Below, piece by piece: positions 9,589 to 21,400 of a stretch of 64,000 nucleotides of DNA (the stretch's first letter is position 1; each line of letters starts with the position of its first letter). The stretch is taken from positions 4,567,501 to 4,631,500 of the forward strand of contig NC_134771.1 in NCBI RefSeq assembly GCF_050436995.1. The letters run 5' to 3'. Both the position numbers and the translations under genes were made by a program. The notes under the pieces were generated by a model. It ran no database searches. It was not told the origin of the DNA and was given only the letters and a program-made list of their open reading frames with translations. The DNA comes from Anticarsia gemmatalis (Eukaryota; Arthropoda; Insecta; Lepidoptera; Erebidae).

Positions 9589-11219
9589 ATGAAGTTTATA
9601 AGTTTTCTGTTGATTTTGGTGACTGCTATTGTATTTAGTGAAAGTAGAAGTAAGTAAATTATTGTAATTAAGTATATCTAATATATAAACTTCTCGCGTC
9701 GCAGTTTTCGTTGCCATACTCCTCCGAAACGACTTGACCGAATCTCATGAAATTTTGTCAGCATATTGACTAGGTCTGAGAATCGGCCAACATCTATTTT
9801 TCATACACCTAAGTGACACATTTTTTTTATATGGCAAAGCAACTTCTGCTGCGTGAGCTATTAACTTATAGTTATTTGTTAGCCTAGTGTCAAAGTTGAT
9901 AAGGCGACTCGCGCTTTTTACGTGGCATAACGACTGTTGTCTTAATCTATACTAATATTATAAAGCTGAAGAGTTTGTTTGTTTGAACGCGCTAATCTCA
10001 GGAACTACTGGTCCGATTTGAAAAATTCTTTCAGTGCTAGATAGCCCTTTTATCGAGGAAGGCTATAGGCTATATATCATCACGCTACGACCAATAGGAG
10101 CAGAGTACCAGTAAAAAAAATACAAAAACGGGGATAATTATGACCCATTCTCATGTGACGCAAACGAAGTTGCGCGGGTCAGCTAATTGACAATAACCGG
10201 GGCCAACTTTTATATTAACATTATTTTATTAGCACTTATTCTTACAGTGAAGGAAAATATAATGATATAACATTTCTTGAAGGAATGCAAAGTCCCCAAC
10301 CCGCACTTGGCTAGCGTGTTGGACTCAAAACGTAGCTCCTCCCTCATTCCGGGAGGAGACTCTTGGCTAGCTGTAGGGACAGTAATGAGTTTATATTTTT
10401 GTTGTGTATTTCAGATGAAATATGCTACCTGCCTATTGAATCAGGAATGTGCTACGCTTACTTGGAAAGGTAACATAAAACATAGATAACTTTGCATATT
10501 ATTATGACCTCCTCCTGGTCGATATTGTGCCACGGTGGCCAGTTTTATTGAAACCAGCCATCGAGACATTGTTTTTAGTGTCAAAGTGTGTGCACGGTAC
10601 ACAGGTACACTCTCTATTCCTTTACTCTCATAACCCGGTGGGACGGTAGACACGACCAGTGAGGATTCAGGCGCAGGACCGACGCTTTTACGTGCTCGCC
10701 GAAGCACGGTAGACTATGACCTGAAACTTCACTAAGCACTTCTTTTCAGAAAATGGACATATCTTTGGTCCACGTCGGCAGTGCTATACATTACTTATAA
10801 ACGTATATTTATGTACTTATCGCGCCACGAAGACGGTTCAGAAAGCAAATACTTACCCTCTTATTCATAACATATATGAAGTTATAAAGTGTTTTGTTTC
10901 GTTCACTCCTTAGCGAAATGAAAAAGAGAAAACATATTATAGTAGCTTATTAACTAAAATAGGTTTATAGTGTGTTTATGAATAAGAGGGTTAGTTTAAC
11001 CTGGATTAACAAAAAGAATACTGTCTGCCGCGAAACTACTTCTGTAATCAAAAATATACCTAAGTATGTAAACCTACTTATTTAAATTTTATTTTTATTT
11101 TTAGATACGCTTACGATGTCGCTGAGAACAGGTGCAAGAAGTTTGTCTTTGGTGGGTGTCAAGGCAACGAGAATAAGTTCGATTCTCTTGAAGAATGTCT
11201 AGCTGCATGTTATGACTAG
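9589..11219 (+). CDS. Secreted Kunitz/BPTI-type serine protease inhibitor 2 (three exons)
   Basis: Exons are 9589-9649, 10415-10469 and 11105-11219, with GT-AG borders and the same phases (1, 2) and exon 1 and 2 lengths (61 and 55 nt) as the paralogue at 6272. They encode 76 aa: a signal peptide (core FLLILVTAIVF) and one Kunitz domain. Cysteines are at 24, 33, 49, 57, 70 and 74, and FVFGGC and F64 are conserved. The P1 residue is Tyr34 followed by Ala, which in this family points to chymotrypsin-like targets (inference). The mature part differs from the neighbour at many positions, but the scaffold DSLEEC and YAYDV blocks are kept. It is a tandem duplicate, with homologous DNA extending at least 900 bp upstream. 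Two mobile elements sit in intron 1 and a MITE in intron 2, none touching exons. No frameshift or stop interrupts it. Confidence 0.93.
9946..10186 (+). mobile_element. Non-autonomous Helitron, copy 5, in Kunitz gene 2 intron 1
   Basis: Clean 5' end TCTATACTAATATTATAAAG, a 3' hairpin with one mismatch and a CTAA terminus, fitting 5'-TC...CTRR-3'. Confidence 0.88.
10230..10390 (+). mobile_element. SINE family A 3' fragment in Kunitz gene 2 intron 1
   Basis: Contains 'gcaaagtccccaacccgcac' and 'gggaggagac' of family A. It stops about 25 bp before exon 2. Confidence 0.65.
10856..10990. mobile_element. MITE with CCCTCTTATTCATAA inverted ends, copy 1
   Basis: Starts CCCTCTTATTCATAA and ends TTATGAATAAGAGGG, about 135 bp, in Kunitz gene 2 intron 2. 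A second copy is at 45968-46114 in opposite internal orientation. Confidence 0.75.
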
Positions 11220-11320
11220 TTTAACCACAGTTAACGGCTTGCAGATAAGTACTGGATAAATTACGACGACGCATAAACGTATATTCAAAATGGTCTTCTA
11301 CAATATTTTTCGAATGAAAC

Positions 11321-11326
11321 AATAAA
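11321..11326 (+). terminator. Poly(A) signal of Kunitz gene 2
   Basis: AATAAA about 100 nt after the stop codon, matching the distance in gene 1. Confidence 0.7.
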
Positions 11327-11989
11327 TGTACATATTGTTTTATTAAATTTTTAACAAAGCATAACCTTGTTGCATTTATTTATTTTAGTTAAAATATTAA
11401 AACGCATAATCTTGCCGTAATTATATTCGTATTAGCGCCATCTATCCAACGTCTGCATAACTACAAGCGGCATGATCGTAACTGTTCTGTATAATTATTA
11501 GTATAGAGACTGGCCGGTAGATGTCCCTAAATAAAGAATATTTAAAAACTATTTTATCCTAGGATAATGTGATGTTTTGAATTTATTATGCACTGTATAT
11601 TTTTTCGACCTCGCAATAGTTACCAATAATGAAAACTATTTGTCCGTCCGTAGAACTCACTTTTGCAGTCAATCCATCATCCATTTATAACCGAAATACT
11701 TTTTAAGAAGCAATGTAATGTATTTGCTTATTTGTAGCAAAATAAAGGACGAAAAATAAAACACAAAATACATTTTTCTAATGGTATATTTATTAGAAAC
11801 ATAGCAACAATATCTTATTATAATCTACATAATTACAAATGGCGGCGGCTACAGGGCCTAAGCTTGCTCGGGTGCAAACTGCAACTTTTTGCACCGGGTG
11901 CTAATGTAAAACTCAATTTCATTATTAAATTTGGTGCAAAACAACTTGCACTTGTTATTTCAACAGTATTTTTATAATATTGATGGGAT

Positions 11990-12240
11990 TTAACACACCA
12001 GATGCCCTTTAAACTTGCGGCTGTCATTTTCAAAGATCTTTGACAGTCGTTAACAGTAGACAGAAGCTTGAAAGTCTGACAACCAGTCTTACCGAGGGGT
12101 ATCGTGTTATAACCCAAGTAACTGTGTTGTGGAGGTCAGATAGGCAGTCGCTCCATGTAAATACTGGTATTCAGCTGCATTCGGTAAGACTGGAAGCCGA
12201 CTCGAACATAATTGGAAGAAAGACTAGGCTGATTTTATGC
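11990..12240 (-). repeat. Dispersed repeat D
   Basis: Reverse copy with 'agatctttgacagtcgttaa' and 'attcagctgcattcggtaag'. Confidence 0.65.
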
Positions 12241-12959
12241 TCTTAAAAACCTTTGTTTTTAATTATATTGGTATATTTTTTGTACATTGAATATATTGGG
12301 TGCAACTCATAGCACTCAGTGTACGTACTTCGACAAACTTAGAACCGTAATATTATAATGTAAAGGGTCTTAAACACGATTAAAAATTAAATGGAAATGC
12401 CTTAATTGTTTACCCGACGTTTCGATCGAATTGCATCGACCGTGGTCATAGGATGACTCATTGAGACATTATAATATTATGTGTACAAGTCGTGAGAGTT
12501 TAAAATCGTTAAAGTTGTAGTAAATGTATGAAGAAATCTGTCCATTTTACAGTTGTTAAGTTAAACTATACTTATTCAGGTATCTTAGTATACTGGGTGC
12601 AAAATATTCAGTACACCGAGTGCTTGAGCGCATTTTGCACTTAAGTGCAAACATAATAATGATATTGTAATTCAATAAAAACAATAATACATTAATCATT
12701 CGTTAACATGGAAATTAGTATTTATATATACAAACATAAATAAATTATAAAGAACAAAATAATATAATATTTAATATACATGATTATAGTGTATTGCACA
12801 AAATAAAAACTTTTTATCTATTTAATTATAAGTATGGTAACATATTGGTAACTAATAAAATCATAAATTTGGTTTAGACCAGGGTTTCCCAACCTTTTCT
12901 TAGTCCGGGACCACTTTTATATTATTCTTGTTAGCAGGGACCACTACGTAAGCATATGT

Positions 12960-13225
12960 TCCTCCGAGTTACGGAAGGCACGTTAAATTGTGGCTCCCGG
13001 CTGTCATTTTCGAAGATCTTTGACAGTCGTTAACAGTAGTCAGAAGCTTGAAAGTCTGACAACCAGTCTTACCGAAAGATATCGTGTTATCCCAGGTAAC
13101 TGGGTTGCGGAGGTCCGATAGGCAGTCGCTCCATGTAAAACACTGATATTCAGCTGCATCCGGTGAGACTGGAAGCCGACTCCAACATAGCTTGGAAGAA
13201 TGGCTAAGCTGATATATGTATATAT
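12960..13225 (-). repeat. Dispersed repeat D
   Basis: Reverse copy, closely similar to the one at 11990. It includes 'tcagctgcatccggtgagac' and 'ggaagccgac'. Confidence 0.68.
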
Positions 13226-13544
13226 TTTGACATCCACGGAACACTGGTTGGGAGCCATTGATGTAGACAATCATTGTCTAAATATAATAGTGGCTTTAAA
13301 GGTATTGCCAAACTAAAAAAAATAATGCGGTCGATTTGACAGTTGTTCTATAACCTATACACTTAACAACTAATTTTATACATGAACACAATACGAATGT
13401 AACATCTAAATTATAATAGCATACGATACATTTAAAATATAATTGTATTTTCAAAATATACAAACAATTTTTACTAGGGGCTTTTGGGTAGTAAAAAATA
13501 TACGTATAAGTCCACTAATTGGTCAGCGTTGTGGACTCGAGGTC

Positions 13545-13744
13545 TTTTTTTCGTCAGGAAAATGCATTACTGCATGTCCCGCTCCAGGGAGGTAGCGGGG
13601 GTCTATCGGGCTCTCCCGCCGGCTAGGCGTTCCGGCTTTTAAATTTGGCCATACCGCTTAAAAACCTGACGGTGTTCCTTCAACTGTCACCATAAAGTGG
13701 CCAGGACGCGGTACCTCCAATTGGATACTCCGCGTCCCAGCCGG
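13545..13744 (-). mobile_element. Short retroposon family C, copy 1, inside a SINE A remnant
   Basis: Poly(T) then CGTCAGGAAAATGCATTAC at the left means a poly(A)-ended element on the minus strand. It is flanked by near-identical direct repeats GTGGACTCGAGGTC (13531) and GTGGACTCAAGGCC (13746), a 14-bp target duplication within SINE A sequence. Confidence 0.75.
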
Positions 13745-14298
13745 TGTGGACTCAAGGCCTAAAACCTTATACCGAAAGGACCTTTGCCTAGCAGTGGGAC
13801 AGTAGCTTCAGTTTTTCATTGATATAAACGTTCAATGGTTCGATTTACGAGTCAGGCAATTAGTGTTTTCATATTTCTTATAGATTTTTTTTAAACGACT
13901 TTTATCCTTATTGACAACAACGGGAACCGACTTTTTACGTGCCCTCCGAAGCACGAAGACGCCCAGCTCAAATACCACGATGCGGTCACCCATCTACGGA
14001 ATGACCGCGCCGAGGGTGGCTTAGCCTACAGATCGTTTACCGACCGGTGAGCGCATATACGTTTTATAATATAAATTGATATATATATTTTACTACCCAA
14101 CAATCACTAGTAACACAAATACTGATAATTTTTACAAGCTAATTAAGTCACACATTTATTTTTTTGTTTTTGCTTTTTCTATAACAACAACATATTTAAT
14201 TATAGACATCGAAATAATATCATATTAAAATAACATTGAATTTCAGTTTCACGTTCATATGTACAGACAGTATATAAGACAGACGTAAGTATATAAGC

Positions 14299-14582
14299 AG
14301 TGATAGCCGAGTGGTAAAAGTTGGCACCTCCCACGCAAATGGTTGCAGGTTCAAACCCGAGGCAACCAATAACTTTCCAAAGTTATGTGTGTATTAGAAA
14401 TAATTATCACTTGCTCTAACGGTGAAGGAAAACATCGTGATAAAACCTTGCAAGCCTAAAATATATTTATTGAGGGCATGCAAAGTCCCCAACCCGCACT
14501 TAGCCAGCGTGGTGGACTCAAGGCCTAACCCCTCCCCTCGTTTAGGAGGAGACCCTTGCCCAGCAGTGGGACTAAATGAAAA
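14299..14582 (+). mobile_element. SINE family A, full-length copy
   Basis: The tRNA-related head has an A box around 'gatagccgagtggtaaaag' and a B box 'ggttcaaaccc'. The body contains 'ggtgaaggaaaacatcgtga' and the tail ends 'gcccagcagtgggac'. It is the best-preserved member together with 42020-42303. RNA polymerase III transcription is expected for such heads. Confidence 0.85.
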
Positions 14583-14902
14583 AAACTAATGGATTAAAAA
14601 ATGTATATAAGACGGATAAATGTATGTACGCGCGGTACGGCTACGTGCATATACGTAATGTATGTACATATGAACAGAACATCACAGATAAGTGAAAATT
14701 AACGATTTTAATTAGTTTTAATGTATAAATTTCAGGTTTTGGTCAAAATATAGTTTACTTTAAAATGGTACTTCAGAATGGCACGAACGGATCCAGGAGA
14801 GAGGCTTGAGAGGGCGCAAGAGTACTCCATTTTTCTAAACTATCACACCCAAAATATCCCTAGGACAGATTAATTTCACTATACACTCTCTCATCTCTTT
14901 AT

Positions 14903-14989
14903 TAACCCTTTGACCGCTTAATCGGCTATACTAGACAAACGACGCTTTTGTCGGCAATTGTCGACAAAAATATAGCGTCAAAGGGTTAA
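14903..14989. mobile_element. Micro-MITE with TTAA borders (piggyBac-like)
   Basis: Reads TTAA-CCCTTTGACCGC...GCGTCAAAGGG-TTAA, 87 bp including both TTAA. TTAA duplication with C-rich terminal inverted repeats is the piggyBac pattern. The inside is also palindromic (TTGTCGGCAATTGTCGACAA). Confidence 0.6.
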
Positions 14990-15446
14990 CTTTACCCCCT
15001 CCACCCTCAAGCATCCCCTTCTCTACCCCTCTCCAAGGAAAAATTCAGGATCTACCGACGGATACAACACAATATCGGCTAGTAACCAAACCTATCTAAG
15101 TTTAACAATATAGAAACCGGCAGTAATGTTATACCAACTGAATATTTATACAAGCCTTGTTTTACAATAATTTTGTTTATAATACAACGTGTATAACCGC
15201 CATTATTCAACAAATAAATTGCATACATACAATTACAAATTTTTAGGCCAATTTTTTCTGATACGATTTTGTGGGAAATTAATGAATAAATAACAGGCGT
15301 TTCACTTTTGCCCAGCAGTGGGACAGAAATCGTCTAGTTATTTTAAAGTCAAATTATAAATTTCATTGCCCTTTTTTAGAATTAAATTTTTGGTTTACTC
15401 TTATAGGAAAATGCATGATTTTATGTATATTGTATATCAGAATTTA

Positions 15447-15645
15447 TAAAAGACAACCCCCGAACTAAGAATTACCCTTGTGTCGCGGGGACTTATACAA
15501 ACATACATACAACGGACACAAAATACAACCCGAAACAATATTTTTTTCGGATCGCAGTAATAATTGTTCCGTGTGGAAATCGAACCCACGACCTCCAAAT
15601 GCAATGGTAGCAGCTTGGCAACCTGAACCACTGCAGTACAGAGTC
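15447..15645 (-). mobile_element. SINE family B copy
   Basis: Reverse-strand copy running from 'aagacaacccccgaactaag' to the head with B box rc 'ggaaatcgaaccca'. Confidence 0.75.
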
Positions 15646-15920
15646 AGTCACTAACCTTTAGCTGACTGTGAATAAATTGAAATTGACCTTAAGGTCATTA
15701 ATTTCCCACAAAATCATTCACATGTTATGCCAAAACGATTCTATAAGTGCACATTTCTTCTACATGAAACATCGGCTCTATAAACTTACAATCTTTGTGA
15801 TTTATCTATTTATTGACAAACGTTTTTTACTAGCATTTTTAATATTTCGCATTTGTATTTTGTATAATACAACACGAGTAATACAATTGAGTTGAGTTAA
15901 TTTGTCTTTCACTATTCTTA

Positions 15921-16164
15921 CGCCGGCCCCAACGCTTGTACCAACATTGGACTGCAATCTCGGTGAGGTGTACACACGTTAGCTTATAAACTAGTTCTGT
16001 CCCGTCAGATCGCGAGCGTTGGCGCAGATTCCTTTAATGAAACCGACACGGGCCGGCCAACTACCAACGGTCGCCCCAACGTTGGGACCAATGCCATTTT
16101 CTAGATTCAAACGTTGGACGAATAGCGTTGGGGCCTATATTGGGGCCAACGTGTGGCGCCGGCG
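15921..16164. mobile_element. Candidate MITE with CGCCGGC ends and CCAACGTTGG subrepeats
   Basis: Starts CGCCGGCCCCAACG and ends CAACGTGTGGCGCCGGCG. Several GTTGGGGC / GCCCCAAC blocks lie inside in both orientations. The GC content is clearly above the flanks. No certain target duplication. Confidence 0.55.
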
Positions 16165-16711
16165 ATATCGTATGGTTAGTGGTCAACCTAGTGTCAAAGT
16201 TGTTCAAGCCGCCCGAAGGATATTAGTTTAATGATTGTGTAAAACCGTATTGTATTATACGAAATTCTTACTAAGTTTAGAAAATCATCATCTTTTTGGT
16301 TAACTCTTCACAATGTATTTGTTTATCGTATGGTTAGTGGTCAACCTAGTGTCAAAGTTGTTCACCTAAGGCCTTAGACATGGCTTAACGACTGTTATCT
16401 TAATTGATAACAGCCGCGACCGAATTTTACCTAACACGCAGACGCTTAAAACTCAAATATCATTAAGCGACCACCCATCTATATAATATCTGCGGCGAAG
16501 TTTACTTAACCCACTGATTGTTTAGAGCGCAATGATAAACTCTTTAAGTTACCAAAAGATAATGATTCTCTACGTTTCGTAATTTTATCATGTCTGCTTA
16601 GAAAACACGTTTTTATACCAAATAACCGCGTTTGAATAAAAACCGAATTGTGACGATCGGACAAGAACTACCCTATCGGCAAAATATTGTGCCAAAACTT
16701 GTTTTTGTTCT

Positions 16712-16915
16712 TTTTTAAAGACAACTCCCGCACTAAGAATTGCTCTTGTGTCGCGGGGACTTTTATAAACAAACAACGGACACAAAGCACAACCAGACTC
16801 GAAACAATTATTTGTGGATCGCACAAATAATTGTTCCGTGTGGTAATCGAACCTGCAAGCACGACGCAATGGTAGCGGCGTGGTGACCTAAACCACTGTG
16901 CCACGGAGGCAGTCA
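16712..16915 (-). mobile_element. SINE family B, best-preserved copy
   Basis: Its reverse complement reads gactgcctccgtggcacagt (A-box region), then a B box ggttcgattacc and the body with gtgcgatccacaaataattg. It ends at 'gcgggagttgtctttaaaa'. Confidence 0.82.
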
Positions 16916-17739
16916 AAACCGAATGTAGTTATTTGTGAATTTGACAAAGCGTGTTTTCTAAACAGCCAAAATAAAAATATGTTCTACAAAAAAATAATCA
17001 CCTTAAATTTATTTGTACCAAACTATTTTAGTGTCACTATAACTGAACAACACTAATCGACTAGTAACTCTCTCTCAGCGTCTACACTTTGATAAGAACT
17101 CCACCAAAGCGGGTCAAGCATTTTTATAGTATATCTTTTTAAAAATCACCGGTTGATTTAAAATGTTGGACGATTGCGTGTATTTTGCTGTGGGTTTTCA
17201 TAATCTACTGACGGTAATAGAGAGGTCTACTATAGTTTAATAATTAAGTATTTTACATCCTTCGAAACAAGTAAACTATAGTAAATTTGTACCTTACTGG
17301 CGATAGATTATAGAAACGGGCCATGAGATTAAGTAAACAAAAATTGTGTCGGTTTAAGTAAACTCTCAGGATTCATATATGCCAAGCATATAGTATGCAA
17401 CAAATTTATTTGCCAAGTATACAGTTCGCGACAAAACATTTGCTAAGTTGCAGCAGACTAAATGCCCTAGACACAGTGGTACATCGTTATCAAGCTTACA
17501 GTTTGTCACAATCGAATTGCCTAACATAAAATCTGCCGCAAACTATATGCTCATCTTACAGTATGCCTTAAATTTAGGGGCGTCTCAGGGAAACTTCCAC
17601 AGCAAAATACTATCACAATCGCAAATTGCACTGCGTTATATTTTTCATACATTTTTTTCCATACAAATTCACCATAATTATTACCCCATACATACATTTT
17701 ACCTTTCATACATTACATAAAGCAACCATTTTGTCTAAC

Positions 17740-18420
17740 ACTAATAAACGCCGCGGTTCGTTTGCGTCGCAACTGCGGGGTGTATGCGTCGCAAATGCGT
17801 TGATGTTGCGTGGTAATTGCGTTGTATGTCGCTGTTTTTTTATTATAATACAATTGTATTTGCTATAGTAATGTAGAAAATAATATAATTTATGTGATAT
17901 TTACAGTCCCAATACTGCGAAATTTTTGTTTGATATTACATAGTGGTGTATGAACTATAAAAAAACTTCGATTAAGTTTTATTGTTCAACTATGATTTTT
18001 GTTTTATAGTTTAAGGCGAATATACCAATCGCTTATTTAACTCAAAAACAATTGTAATGACAACTGCGTGACAGCTGCGTATCTACAGCGCTTTAATAGC
18101 GTGTCAGATGTACCTACATTAACTTATAGCGTTACCACAACATTTCGTCGACGTATCAATAGCTAGAGTATCCACTGGAAATCAATTGCATCACAACTGC
18201 TTGGCTACAACGTGACAACGACGTATCAACTGCTTGTGACATGCGTGTCACCTGCGTGTCAACTGCGTGTCATAAGCGGGTCACGTGCGTGTCATACGCT
18301 TGACAACTGCGTGTCATACTCGTGATAACTTCGTGTCACAAGCGTATTACATGCGTGTCATCTGCGTGTTACTTGCGTGACATTAACGTTACAACAGCGA
18401 CACTCCAACGCAACTACCCA
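17740..18420. repeat. 11-bp-periodic degenerate repeat with inverted ends
   Basis: Two islands (about 17755-17836 and 18055-18400) consist of head-to-tail 11-bp units, TGCGTYGNRNN on the left and GCGTGTCANNT on the right. The ends are inverted relative to each other: GGTAATTGCGTTGTATGTCG at 17812-17831 mirrors CGACACTCCAACGCAACTACC near 18399-18419. The right edge lies about 45 nt past the AHCYL stop codon, so the block may fall in that gene's 3' UTR. Candidate poly(A) hexamers for that gene, on the minus strand, are ATTAAA at 18092-18097 and AATAAA at 17839-17844. Confidence 0.65.
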
Positions 18421-18460
18421 CAATTCAACGTTTACTATTATTATTACGATACATTATATG

Positions 18461-21400
18461 CTAGTACCTATAGTAGTTAGGTTTGAAAGGGCCTACTTTG
18501 TTAAGTCCTAGGTATTTGGCCTGCTCGTCCGTTAGTTCTGTGAGGTGAGCGTCGAATGTGGGCAGGTGCAGGCTCGCTACGTACTCGTCCATTTTTTTCG
18601 GTAATAGGTATACGTCAGCCTGTAACAATAAATAATTTTAGCTAAATAACGTCCATCATTAATGTGGCTAGAAACTTTTTGGACTGAGCACTGTCTCCCA
18701 GAACACAGGCTTTTGTATCGTTGATGTTACAAACGCGGCAAATAAAGGTTATTTTGTCATTTGAGATATTTTTCAGTATAAGTATTGTAAATACTGGTTC
18801 AATTACATATGGAAAAAAACATAAAATATTGACATGACCCAGATCTCTATGAATAAACTTTCGAAATAAAAAATGACTGTCTTCAGCGACCACTTTTATT
18901 AAAACCAGCCAACGTTCCAGGCTTTGTTTATGTCGTGTGATAATTGTCTATGTTGTTCTAGTGTCAGGCCAGGAGGTCTACGACATCAACGGTCATTTAA
19001 TCTGAACATATTATATAATACAGTGTTATAATTATATATTTTAATTGTTAATTTATATATTTCTTCGTGTACGCGTTCGCTCAGCACGCGGTGTAACCTA
19101 GTTTCAATGAAACAGAGAGCGTTGTGAATGAACAGAAAAAAAAACAATCAAACTTTTCATACCTAAGAGCCATTTAAACAAATCTGGCAATTAGCAGGTG
19201 ATCAAGTGACCTAAACCCTCTCTCATTTAAGGTCAATTGCCCACCAGTGGGCTAGTGGGTTGCATACCTTGTACCGATGGTGCGGCGCGTTGTACAGCTC
19301 GATGAGCGCGAGCGCCTGCGTGGCGGCGGTGACGGACACCACGAAGGACGGCAGCGACGAGCAGCACAGGTTGGCGAGCCGGCCCTCCGCCAGCAGCACG
19401 ATGCGCTTGCCGTTCGCCCAGATTATGTGGTCCACCTGGGGAACAAATATACGGTTTGTTATACCCGAATTTTAGAAAAGAAGCTACCTCCACGGCCCCG
19501 TGGTCAGAATAATTGGACGTAGTATGTAGCGGATCGCTACATACAGCGACATCTACTGGGACCAGCGCACAACCAACCACTACGCGCAGTGTGACTGACG
19601 TCACAAGTCCTAGATCGCGCTATCGAAGTTTGCACTGCAACTGACTATATATACAAGTTCCCGACTACAACAGTCGGGCAGCCTAGGCCCACCAGGCATG
19701 ATCTCCTCGCCTGGTCGGAGGATCCTTCCTTTGTGTTGGAGGAACATGATCACCTCGTTCTTCCACAAATTATTTGTGGATCGCACAAATAATTGTTTCG
19801 TGTAGGAATCGAACTCCCCACGCAATGGTATCGGCGTGGCGACCTAAACCACTGCGCCATGGAAGCAGTCAAATTATTGTCAATTTAAAATTTTATGAGA
19901 CTGCAAGCTGACTCGCGCAACTTCGCTTGCGTCACATTAGAGAGAATGGGTGAAATTTTTCCCCGTTTTTGTAACATTTTTCGTTGCTACTCCACTCCTA
20001 ATGATCGTAGCGTGATGTTATATACCCTAAAGCCTTCCTCGATAAATGGGCTATCTAATACTGAAAGAATTTTTCAAATCAAACCCGTAGTTCCTGAGAT
20101 TAGCGCGTTCAAACAAACAAACAAACAAACACAAACGATCAATCAAACAAACAAACAAACTCTTCAGCTTTATAATATTAGTATAGATAGGTAGTATACC
20201 TGACTGCGAACTCTCTCCCACAGCAGATCAGGAGTACGTAGCGCGTGTACATCTATCTCAGTGTTACTATGTCCCATGTTGCAGACGACGCAGCCGTTCT
20301 TCATGCGCTCCATGTGTTCCCTCGTCACCACGCCCTTGTTGCCCGTGGCTGTGATCACTATGTCCACTTGACGGATCACCTGGGTAAATAAAAAATATAT
20401 TTTGTTAAGTTAAACTATCAACGTTTGTACATATTATACTAAAGGGTCTAAAATTTTATGTGTCAAATCAGCTTCTCTGTATGTCAAAAACATTTTAGTA
20501 CAGAAATATAGTGTAATGATATGACACGCCCGTATTTTTGTTGGGAGTGCCTGACATCCATTTTCAGTGAGTACCTAATAATTTTAATTTCATAATAATT
20601 ATCGATAAAAATACACAGTATTTTGGATGAACCTTATACGAGTACAAGTTATAGAGAAACACAAATTTCACTTACCGGGTCTATCCCACTAGTCCCGTTG
20701 AGTTGTCCCGTGACGGGACAACTGGCACTATTTTGTCTCAGTTGTCCCGTGGCGGGACAAGTGACACTGTTTTGGTGCCAGGTGTCCCGTTGCAGAAAAA
20801 TCACGGGACTAATGGGACAGACGGAAGGGACAAAACAACTGGTTCCATTGAATTGTTGTGTGACAACAGGTACTACTACAGGGACTACTGGGATAGACCC
20901 CACTTACCTCATTCAATTTGACAACTCTAAAACCGTCCATGGCCGCTTGTAACGCGCATATAGGGTCGATTTCTGTTACGTATACCTGAAAAATAAAAAC
21001 ACATTGTTACAACCGAAATCTTATGAACGACGATATTGACAATATATCGTCACTATTCAAATAATAGTGAACGACATGAAATCGTGCTATTCTGTATAAA
21101 AACCTTCATATAAATATACAGGCCATGACTATCCGGGGTGAATATAGAAAATATTATTAGTGAGTATAAAAGAAATAATTCCTTTTCAACGACGTTTAGG
21201 GCCATTTTCACATCTAAAAAGACAGTCAGGTAATATAACTGTTTAGTAGTAACGGTGAAGGAAAACATCGTGATGAGACCTCGCATGCGCAAACTTGTTT
21301 TACACATTTATTGACATGCAAAGTCTCCAGCCCGCACTTGGCCAGCGTGGTGGACAGCCTAACCTATCCCTCTTTTGGTACCCTTACCCAGCAGTGGGAC

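Larger units (their letters stand above)
11330..17739. other. Intergenic, repeat-filled, no gene seen
   Basis: Lies between Kunitz gene 2 and the 3' end of the AHCYL-like gene. It holds dispersed repeat D (11990-12240, 12960-13225), a SINE C inside a SINE A remnant (13509-13815), two SINE B copies and several MITEs. A repeat with 'acccgacgtttcgatcgaat' is at about 12360-12470, and related copies lie near 43660-43740 and 52200-52330. No coding exon is supportable. Confidence 0.6.

Noticed and set aside
14299..14360. Possible tRNA genes at the SINE heads (also at 16850-16915, 42020-42080 and 52030-52110)
   Set aside because: A- and B-box-like sequences are there but the cloverleaf is not intact and the downstream bodies are SINE sequence.
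19233..19604. 123-codon minus-strand frame overlapping an AHCYL exon
   Set aside because: A shadow frame of the GC-rich exon 19268-19435. The true frame is fixed by homology and phase.
20623..20952. Open frames of 72-109 codons around 20.6-20.95 kb
   Set aside because: They read through the MITE and antisense to an AHCYL exon.
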